64,000 bases of DNA from CAZSDU01 sp964429135 (lineage in GTDB: Bacteria > Bacteroidota > Bacteroidia > Bacteroidales > FEN-979): assembly GCA_964429135.1 (NCBI GenBank), contig CAYSAU010000002.1, forward strand, positions 62,001-126,000, written 5' to 3'. The translations under genes and the position numbers were made by a program. Position 1 is the first letter of the stretch, and every line of letters starts with the position of its first letter. The notes beneath the pieces were generated by a model that was given only the letters and a program-made list of their open reading frames with translations, made no database searches and was not told the DNA's origin. Of the stretch, positions 42,973-49,419 are shown in pieces.

Positions 42973-43902
42973 ATGAAAATAAAAAACCTGATTCTTCTCA
43001 GTTTCTTTATTCTTGCTCTTTCCGGAATAATGTTTAGCGGATGTAAAAAAGGTGAAAAAGAAAACAATGACGGATCATCTTCTCTCCAACAATTATCCAA
43101 AGATGAAGAAAATATCCAGAATGCTTCCGATGAAGCTTTAAATGATGCAAATCTTTTTCTATCTGGAGCATCCCTTACATCAACGCGAACCCTGCCTTGT
43201 CATGGCACGGTTGATTCCACCAGTATTGAGAATGATACCATCACCTATTTTATCACTTATGACGGACCTAATTGCAATGAAAGAATATACAGAACAGGTC
43301 AGGTAGAGATAAAGAAAAAAGTCGGTACATTATGGGGACAGGCCGGAGCAACGGTAATTGTGAAATACCTTAATCTTAGCCTGACCAAAATTGCTAGCGG
43401 GAAAACCATGATCCTCAACGGAACCAAGAACTACCAAAATTTTTCAGGTGGTTTTATTTGGCAACTCGGAAACGGACTTCCGGCTTTGGTTCATAAAGTA
43501 TGGGGATCACTTCAGGCAACTTTTAATGACACTACTACCAGGACCTGGTACGTGTCACGTCAACGTACCTTTTCCGGATCATCGGATAGTCTGGTCCTGA
43601 CGATTGATGGATTCGGCACTGATGCCGGTTATACGAATCTTGTTTGCTGGGGAATCAATCGCCATGGCGAAAATTTCTATACTCAAATCACGCAATCGGT
43701 TGTACTTAAACAAACCTGCGAATTCGATCCATGCAGCGGAAGTAAAATCCACCAGATTCCTTCCGACAATAAATCAGCGACCGTCACTTTTGGGTATAAT
43801 GATCAGAACCAAATGATCAGTGGGGAAGAATGCCCTACGCGCTTTAGGATCGATTGGGTTAAAAACATTCATTCAGGTACTATTTATCTGCCATTGCCGT
43901 AA
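42973..43902 (+). CDS. lipoprotein of unknown function
   Basis: The 309-residue protein has a lipoprotein signal peptide with the lipobox cysteine at residue 24 (MFSGC), followed by KKGEKENNDGSSS, a charged linker. The remainder is beta-rich and contains several Thr/Ser-rich strands (SLVLTIDGFGTDAGY). Some cysteines near the C-terminus (CEFDPCSGSK and CPTRFRIDW) may be linked. It is probably exported and anchored to the outer membrane by its lipid, possibly exposed. I do not recognise the family. A terminator follows it. Confidence 0.65.
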   Translation: MKIKNLILLSFFILALSGIMFSGCKKGEKENNDGSSSLQQLSKDEENIQNASDEALNDANLFLSGASLTSTRTLPCHGTVDSTSIENDTITYFITYDGPNCNERIYRTGQVEIKKKVGTLWGQAGATVIVKYLNLSLTKIASGKTMILNGTKNYQNFSGGFIWQLGNGLPALVHKVWGSLQATFNDTTTRTWYVSRQRTFSGSSDSLVLTIDGFGTDAGYTNLVCWGINRHGENFYTQITQSVVLKQTCEFDPCSGSKIHQIPSDNKSATVTFGYNDQNQMISGEECPTRFRIDWVKNIHSGTIYLPLP

Positions 43903-43921
43903 ACCTATGATAATTATTCCG

Positions 43922-43950
43922 AGGCTGCCGGATACCGGCAGCCTTTTTTC
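43922..43950 (+). terminator. intrinsic terminator after the lipoprotein gene
   Basis: A 10-bp stem, AGGCTGCCGG with CCGGCAGCCT, has a 3-base loop (ATA) and is followed by TTTTT and C. It ends the lipoprotein transcript about 20 bases after the stop codon. Confidence 0.88.
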
Positions 43951-43952
43951 TT

Positions 43953-43960
43953 TATTTTTG
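43953..43960 (+). promoter_or_regulatory. -7 promoter box of the metallophosphoesterase
   Basis: TATTTTTG fits TAnnTTTG exactly and lies immediately after the preceding terminator, 23 bases before the ATG at 43984. This is a typical terminator-promoter boundary. Confidence 0.45.
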
Positions 43961-43983
43961 CTCCCATACTCTTAAACTGAGAA

Positions 43984-44898
43984 ATGTTCATATTTGTTAT
44001 ACGTATGTTTCTTCGGTCTGTTTTCATTCTTTTTGGACTCCTTGTCTTTAATACTGCGCTGCATGCACAACAAAAAGACAATATAACTTTGGGAATTCTT
44101 ACTGATTGTCAGTACTGTAATTGTGAACCGGGTGAGGATCGCTTTTACCCTTATTCCCTGAAAAAACTGGATAGCTGTTTGGCGTTTTTTAACAGTCAGA
44201 GACTGGATGCAGTTTTTCACCTGGGGGATATCATTGATCATGGTTTTTCGAATTATGATAGTGTTATCCCTCATTTTCAAAAATTCAATTCCCCTGTCTT
44301 TTATGTTTTGGGTAATCATGATTTTGCTGTGAAAGATAAAGAGAAGAAAGAAGTATTGAAAAAAATGGGTATGAAAGAGACTAACTATTCTGTCATTATC
44401 GGTAACTGGCAATTCATTGTGCTGAACGGGAATGATCTGAGCTTTCTGAGTCCTCAAAGCAATGCTCAGAAAAAAGAAAGAAATTCCCTCATTATTGACC
44501 TGGTGCAGGGTCTGAGATGCAATTTCATGCCATGGAACGGGGGAATAGGTTCATCCCAGATGAAGTGGTTGGAAAGCCAACTGAAAGAAGCTGATTTATA
44601 CAGGAGGAAGGTAGTGATATTATGTCATTTCCCTGTCTACCCCCCGAGTTATTATAACCTTTGGAATGACCAGGCAATGCTCTCCCTGATCTGGAAACAT
44701 CCTGCTGTAAAAGCATATTTCAACGGTCATTATCATGCTGGAAATTATGGATTTAAAAATGGGATTCATTTTGTGAATTTTAAAGGAATGGTGCAAACTC
44801 CGACCAATGCCTATGCCAAAGTCACCCTGACAGCCGACAGTATTTTCATTGATGGTTACGGACGGGAACCAAGCCGTCGGCTTAATATTTCCTGGTAG
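43984..44898 (+). CDS. secreted ADPRM-like metallophosphoesterase
   Basis: The 304-residue protein resembles the ADPRibase-Mn (ADPRM) branch of calcineurin-like phosphoesterases. Support: the first metal motif reads ILTDCQYC (DxQY instead of the usual DxH), as in ADPRM; then HLGDIIDHG, VLGNHDF, the branch-typical GGIGSSQMKWLESQL (about 180-194), LCHFPVYP and FNGHYHAGNYG, and the end VDGYGREP-like segment IDGYGREPSRR. A signal peptide (ending near ALHAQQ) shows it is exported, unlike the cytosolic eukaryotic enzyme. It probably hydrolyses ADP-ribose, CDP-alcohols or a related nucleotide. Alternative ATG at 44005 gives a tidier signal peptide. It overlaps arfB convergently by 17 bases. Confidence 0.75.
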   Translation: MFIFVIRMFLRSVFILFGLLVFNTALHAQQKDNITLGILTDCQYCNCEPGEDRFYPYSLKKLDSCLAFFNSQRLDAVFHLGDIIDHGFSNYDSVIPHFQKFNSPVFYVLGNHDFAVKDKEKKEVLKKMGMKETNYSVIIGNWQFIVLNGNDLSFLSPQSNAQKKERNSLIIDLVQGLRCNFMPWNGGIGSSQMKWLESQLKEADLYRRKVVILCHFPVYPPSYYNLWNDQAMLSLIWKHPAVKAYFNGHYHAGNYGFKNGIHFVNFKGMVQTPTNAYAKVTLTADSIFIDGYGREPSRRLNISW

Positions 44899-45298
44899 CC
44901 TTTATTGTTGATCGTATTCTTTTATTCTCAAGTCTTTTTTCTATGGCTGCTTTGTTAGGTCTGGTGGGTTTTCTTTTTTTCTTTGGTGTCAATGCACGTT
45001 CAAGTAATAGATAGAATTTATCTATCGACTTTTGTTTATTCTGCCATTGCGAACGCTCAGATTGAGTAACAATACTGAGGATTCCATTCTGATTTAATTT
45101 CTTACCAAGCTTTGAAACAATCATTTCTTTTTCATCTGCTGTCAGGAGATTGGAGTGAATAAGATCGAAGCGTAATTCAATTTTTGTACTTACTTTATTG
45201 ACATGTTGTCCTCCAGGTCCACTGCTCTTTGATGCAACGAATATGAATTCATGGCTGAAGTCCCTGTCGTTTAATATTGATTCAGGCATGGTTTGCAT
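44882..45298 (-). CDS. arfB: alternative ribosome-rescue factor ArfB
   Basis: ArfB (YaeJ/ICT1) releases peptides from ribosomes stalled without a stop codon, using a GGQ motif and a basic tail that enters the empty mRNA channel. The 138-residue protein has SSGPGGQHVNKVSTK (GGQ at about 29-31) and a C-terminal tail rich in Lys and Arg (KKKRKPTRPNKAA... and later ENKRIR). A second in-frame ATG is at 45289, which would make the distance to GGQ closer to the E. coli form. It overlaps the upstream membrane protein gene by 17 bases and the convergent phosphoesterase gene by 17 bases. Confidence 0.92.
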   Translation of the reverse strand: MQTMPESILNDRDFSHEFIFVASKSSGPGGQHVNKVSTKIELRFDLIHSNLLTADEKEMIVSKLGKKLNQNGILSIVTQSERSQWQNKQKSIDKFYLLLERALTPKKKRKPTRPNKAAIEKRLENKRIRSTIKATRKY

Positions 45299-46055
45299 GG
45301 AGATAAACCGGAACAGATTTTTTCCTGACCAGCAGGGCCGAAAACAGCAGTATGGTTCCGACAGGAATGGAGAAACTGATAAAATAGGAAGTGGGGTGTA
45401 AGACCCAGAGGGGCACTGTGTAGAAAATGTCGGGGAGGTATTGCACCCAGTACCCGAAATCAGAGGAAAGGTAAATAACAGGGAAATTTAACGTTAAAGC
45501 TAAGATGACCAGGATGAATTTATAGCGGATTTTGGTATAGTAAAGACCTAAAACCGATTCAATCAGAACAATGAAAAAAAACACTTTTAAAATCCAGAAA
45601 AGATGTATTAAAAAGTTTATGTTATTCCGGTTGCGGTCGTTCAGTCCATTATCCACCCTTGCAAAAAAAATTTTTCGCCATCCTGATTCACCCGGCATAG
45701 TGAACATTCCCCAATCGTATGTATTCCTCAGGATGGGAGAACATCCCATCAGGAAGGCCTTTTCAGGTCTTTCCATATTTTTTTGAATGAACTCCTGAAG
45801 CGTCGGTTCCTTATTTAGCCATGAACGGTCATAGAAACTAGCCCTTGAACCAGCCGGCATCAGGATTGAGGTGTCGGAATATCCACGGAGCAGAAATGGT
45901 TGAGCGGTATTATTGATCACATGGAATTCAGTTATTCTGATTCGCGGTTTTATTTGAAAAAATTCCGAGAAGAAAGAAAGAAGAAATAATACCAGCAGGA
46001 TAAGTGATATCAGATAGAAGGGTCTCCATATATTACTCGTCGTACCAGCCGGCAT
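45282..46055 (-). CDS. membrane protein of unknown function
   Basis: The 257-residue protein starts at the ATG at 46055, which lies 23 bases inside the end of the carbonic-anhydrase-like gene. The longer frame from 46166 lies deep in that gene and is rejected. A first membrane segment (about 10-32), an extracytoplasmic region (about 35-135) with SFYDRSWLNKEPTLQEF, then about four membrane segments, and a C-terminal KKSVPVYLHANHA tail. I find no recognised domain. The neighbours on the same strand are the gamma-carbonic-anhydrase-like gene upstream and arfB downstream, all overlapping. Confidence 0.55.
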   Translation of the reverse strand: MPAGTTSNIWRPFYLISLILLVLFLLSFFSEFFQIKPRIRITEFHVINNTAQPFLLRGYSDTSILMPAGSRASFYDRSWLNKEPTLQEFIQKNMERPEKAFLMGCSPILRNTYDWGMFTMPGESGWRKIFFARVDNGLNDRNRNNINFLIHLFWILKVFFFIVLIESVLGLYYTKIRYKFILVILALTLNFPVIYLSSDFGYWVQYLPDIFYTVPLWVLHPTSYFISFSIPVGTILLFSALLVRKKSVPVYLHANHA

Positions 46056-46548
46056 ACATATTATAATTTCGGGAAATACGGTTGACCTGACCTTCGAGAA
46101 GGCCTGGATCGATATCTTTAATTTTCTTTGCAGGTAGTCCTGCCCAAACGCTGCCGGATTCCACATGCGTTCCTTCTGTGATCAATGCTCCGGCCCCAAT
46201 GATGGAATTACTTTCAATGATGGCGCCATCCATAATGATGGCTCCCATTCCGATTAGTACATTATCGTGAATGGTACAGCCATGGATGATGGCTTTGTGG
46301 GCGATGGAAACATTATTGCCAATGCTGACCGGCCATTTCTGGTAAGTGCAGTGGATCATGGCCCCATCCTGAATATTGACGTTATTTCCAATTCTGATGG
46401 AATGAACATCCCCCCTGATGACTGCATTGAACCAGATACTGCAATCATCTCCCATGATCACATCCCCGGTGATCGTGGCATTATCGGCCAGAAAACAATT
46501 TTTTCCAAATTGCGGGAATACCTTTTTTACCGATTTGATCAATGCCAT
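46033..46548 (-). CDS. gamma-carbonic anhydrase-like protein
   Basis: The 171-residue protein starts at the ATG at 46548 (MALIKSVKKVFPQFG); the frame from 46611 lies inside nadB. It has the hexapeptide-repeat left-handed beta-helix (about residues 12-140) with segments such as NATITGDVIMGDDCSIW and VRGDVHSIRIG-like IRGDVHSIRIGNNVNIQDG. The zinc-binding histidines are in GAMIHC and SIAHKAIIHGC (about 60-90). Members are YrdA/PaaY-like; enzyme activity is not certain. It begins 4 bases after nadB, so it lies in the nadB operon. Confidence 0.85.
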   Translation of the reverse strand: MALIKSVKKVFPQFGKNCFLADNATITGDVIMGDDCSIWFNAVIRGDVHSIRIGNNVNIQDGAMIHCTYQKWPVSIGNNVSIAHKAIIHGCTIHDNVLIGMGAIIMDGAIIESNSIIGAGALITEGTHVESGSVWAGLPAKKIKDIDPGLLEGQVNRISRNYNMYAGWYDE

Positions 46549-46552
46549 AGAA

Positions 46553-48127
46553 TTAATGATTTGAGGACACTTTTGGATAATCCAGGGAGTAATGCAAGCC
46601 GCGACTCTCATGCCGTTGCCGGGCTGCTGTTATGATCAGGTACCCGATATTGATCAGGTTTCTGAGTTCACAAAGGCGGGGAGTCAGTATGGATTTATTG
46701 TAAAGATCTTCGGTTTCCTGGTAGAGCAATTTCAGTCGGTCAAAAGCACGCTGTAACCTGAGATCTGAACGGACGATTCCGACGTAACTGCTCATGATGG
46801 CCTGCAATTCTTTTTTCGATTGGGTGATCAGTACCATCTCTTCGTTTAACACCATGCCTTCGGCGTTCCAGTCGGGAATGTCTGATTGAAGTCGGATCTT
46901 ATTCAATTGTTGGATAGCATCTTGGCTTGCCCGGTGCGAAAATACAATAGATTCAAGCAGTGAATTTGATGCGAGGCGGTTGGCCCCATGCAAACCCGTG
47001 GAGGAACATTCCCCCGAAGCATAAAGATGGCGGATTGAACTCCTTGCAGTTGTATCTACCTTAATTCCTCCGCAGGTGTAATGTGCAGCCGGGACTACGG
47101 GGATCATATCTTTGCTGATATCGATGCCTATGCTCAGGCATTTGGCATAAATTGTTGGAAAATGATTGATGAGTTCGTTCTTGTTCAGATGCCGACAATC
47201 CAGGTAAAGGTAATCTTCTCCACTTATTTTCAGTTCGCTATCTATCGCCCTGGCCACTATATCTCTGGGGGCAAGTGACAACCTGGAATCGTATTTATGC
47301 ATAAATTCTTTGCCATCTTTGGTCTTCAAAATGCCGCCAAAACCTCTCATCGCCTCTGTGATCAGAAAGGCAGGTTTTTCTTCCGGATGATATAAGGCCG
47401 TTGGATGGAACTGGATGAACTCCATATTTTCGACGTTTCCTTTGGCTCGGTATACCATGGCGATACCATCACCGGTCGAGATAAGTGGATTGGTCGTATT
47501 GTTATACACGTTCCCGGCACCTCCGGTGGCGATCAATGTCATCTTTGAAAGAACCGTATCGACCAGATGTGTTCTTGGGTTTAGTACATAGGCACCATAG
47601 CAGGTAATGTCGGGAGTCCGACGATTGACTTCCAGGCCAAGGTGATGCTGGGTAATGATATCTATGGTGAAATGATCTTCTAAAACCTCAATATTCGGAT
47701 GCTTTTTGATCTGGTCAAGCAGGGTGTTTTCGATTTCCTTACCCGTACTATCCTTGTGATGAAGTACCCGGTATTCCGAATGTCCGCCTTCCTTGGCCAG
47801 GTCATATCTGCCGGTTTTGGTCTTGTCAAATTTAGTTCCCCATCTGATCAGTTCCCTGATCCTTTCCGTAGATTCCTGAATGGTGAACCGAACAACTTTT
47901 TCATCACAAAGGCCATCCCCTGCGATCAACGTATCCTGGATATGTTTTTCAAAAGAATCGGGATTGTACATTACTGCTGCAATTCCACCCTGTGCCCAAC
48001 TGGTGGCGGTATCATCCATTTTTGATTTGGTGATAATGCATACTTTCCCATGTTTCGCCACTTTAATGGCAAAAACCAGACCTGCAATACCCGAACCTAT
48101 TACTAGAAAATCAACTTTTTTTCTCAT
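46553..48127 (-). CDS. nadB: L-aspartate oxidase
   Basis: NadB oxidises L-aspartate to iminoaspartate, the first step of de novo NAD synthesis, with FAD. The 524-residue protein has the FAD fingerprint VIGSGIAGLVFAIKVAK at about 10-26 and the active-site segments TSWAQGGIAAV (about 42-52), ATGGAGNVYNNTTNP (about 203-217), FIQFHPTALYHP and ASGECSSTGLHGANRLASNSL (active loop). nadA and nadC are not next to it. Downstream lies the gamma-carbonic-anhydrase-like gene after 4 bases. Confidence 0.95.
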   Translation of the reverse strand: MRKKVDFLVIGSGIAGLVFAIKVAKHGKVCIITKSKMDDTATSWAQGGIAAVMYNPDSFEKHIQDTLIAGDGLCDEKVVRFTIQESTERIRELIRWGTKFDKTKTGRYDLAKEGGHSEYRVLHHKDSTGKEIENTLLDQIKKHPNIEVLEDHFTIDIITQHHLGLEVNRRTPDITCYGAYVLNPRTHLVDTVLSKMTLIATGGAGNVYNNTTNPLISTGDGIAMVYRAKGNVENMEFIQFHPTALYHPEEKPAFLITEAMRGFGGILKTKDGKEFMHKYDSRLSLAPRDIVARAIDSELKISGEDYLYLDCRHLNKNELINHFPTIYAKCLSIGIDISKDMIPVVPAAHYTCGGIKVDTTARSSIRHLYASGECSSTGLHGANRLASNSLLESIVFSHRASQDAIQQLNKIRLQSDIPDWNAEGMVLNEEMVLITQSKKELQAIMSSYVGIVRSDLRLQRAFDRLKLLYQETEDLYNKSILTPRLCELRNLINIGYLIITAARQRHESRGLHYSLDYPKVSSNH

Positions 48128-48136
48128 TGTTACAGA

Positions 48137-49342
48137 CTATAAATCCAACAGTAATTTCACAGGGTCCATGCCTTCAGTCAGCATTCTTACAGGATCCTCT
48201 ATCAGTTCCTTCACTTTTAAAAGGAATCCGACGGATTCTTTGCCATCAATGATCCTGTGATCGTAGGAAAGTGCCACGTACATCATGGGGGCAATGATCA
48301 CTTTCCCATCGATAGCAATAGGCCTTTCCTGAATTTTATGCATACCCAGAATAGCGCTCTGGGGAGGGTTCAAAATAGGAGTTGACAGCAGAGATCCGAA
48401 AACACCTCCATTGGTGATGGTGAAGCTTCCTCCCTTCATTTCGTCTAAGGTGATCTTATTATCTCTTGCCTTTACCGCCAGCGCTTTGATTATTTTTTCG
48501 AGTTCGGCAATCCCGAGAGATTCTGCATTTCGAATGACCGGAACTACTAGTCCTTTCGGTGCGCTTACAGCAATCCCGAGATCCACATACCCTGGTGTAA
48601 TCTGTTCCTCTCCATCAATCATGGAATTGACCTGGGGAAATTCCTTTAATGAAAGGACTGATGCCTTTGCGAAAAAGGACATAAATCCAATTCCGACACC
48701 GAAATGCTCCCTGAACTCTTCACCGAATTTTTCCTTGATACGGATCATTTCCGTCATGTTGATCTCATTGAAAGTGGTCAGCATGGCTGTTTGGTTTTTT
48801 ACGGAAACTAAGCGTTCTGCAAGTTTAAGGCGGAGGGTGGACAATTTTTTCCGATCTTCTTTCCGTTCTAAGCGAGATGTTTCAGATTCAGTTTTCTTTC
48901 TTTTTATATTGAGATATGATTCGATGTCTTTCCTGGTGATTTTTTTCCCGGGGAAAGTCTGAGTTATTTCTCCAAGGTCAATTTTCTGTTCTTCAAGTAT
49001 ATTTTTAGCCAGTGGAGAAGCATGGAAATCCGATGGGGAGGGGGTGAGGGGGCGAGTTGGTGAGGAGGTGAGTGGGTGAGTGGATGAGTTGGTGAATGGG
49101 TCAGGGTGATTGGTTTCTATGGTTGCGATTACGGTCCCAACGGCAATGGTTTCCCCTTCTCTGGCCATAATTTTTATGGATCCTTTAACCGGGGCAACGA
49201 TAGGGAAAGAAGCTTTATCAGAATCAATTTCCACGATTTCCTGGTCCCGTTCAACCATATCACCGTTTTGAACCAGCCATCTGGCCAACTGTACCTGAGT
49301 GATCGATTCTCCCGGACTGGGTATTATGATCTCTTTGTTCAT
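48137..49342 (-). CDS. sucB: dihydrolipoamide succinyltransferase (E2 of oxoglutarate dehydrogenase)
   Basis: E2 passes succinyl groups to CoA. The 401-residue protein has an N-terminal lipoyl domain (about 1-80) with the lipoyl lysine K43 in IDSDKASF, a linker (about 85-115), an E3-binding domain (about 115-150, SPLAKNILEEQKIDL), and a catalytic domain ending in ALSYDHRIIDGKESVGF with the HxxxDG motif. The linker is unusual: it contains THPLTSSP and TRPLTPSP, encoded by an 8-bp tandem repeat at 49038-49101. It precedes nadB in the same direction and follows sucA by 77 bases. Confidence 0.93.
   Translation of the reverse strand: MNKEIIIPSPGESITQVQLARWLVQNGDMVERDQEIVEIDSDKASFPIVAPVKGSIKIMAREGETIAVGTVIATIETNHPDPFTNSSTHPLTSSPTRPLTPSPSDFHASPLAKNILEEQKIDLGEITQTFPGKKITRKDIESYLNIKRKKTESETSRLERKEDRKKLSTLRLKLAERLVSVKNQTAMLTTFNEINMTEMIRIKEKFGEEFREHFGVGIGFMSFFAKASVLSLKEFPQVNSMIDGEEQITPGYVDLGIAVSAPKGLVVPVIRNAESLGIAELEKIIKALAVKARDNKITLDEMKGGSFTITNGGVFGSLLSTPILNPPQSAILGMHKIQERPIAIDGKVIIAPMMYVALSYDHRIIDGKESVGFLLKVKELIEDPVRMLTEGMDPVKLLLDL
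49038..49101. repeat. eight copies of an 8-bp repeat in the sucB linker
   Basis: On the plus strand, eight contiguous 8-bp units with the consensus GAGTGGGT run from 49038 to 49101: GAGGGGGT, GAGGGGGC, GAGTTGGT, GAGGAGGT, GAGTGGGT, GAGTGGAT, GAGTTGGT, GAATGGGT. Three units are 24 bases, or 8 codons, which explains the 8-residue periodicity seen in the E2 linker. A gain or loss of one or two units would shift the sucB frame. Confidence 0.85.
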
Positions 49343-49419
49343 CGTTGTTTACGTTATTTTTTCAGTATTTTCCCTGATTGTTTATACGTGTTTTGATTGA
49401 AAATGTTCCATTCTAATGT

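Noticed and set aside
49038..49101. The octamer array as a possible CRISPR or origin iteron array
   Set aside because: Units are 8 bp, without spacers, and inside a coding sequence; this is a tandem microsatellite-like repeat.
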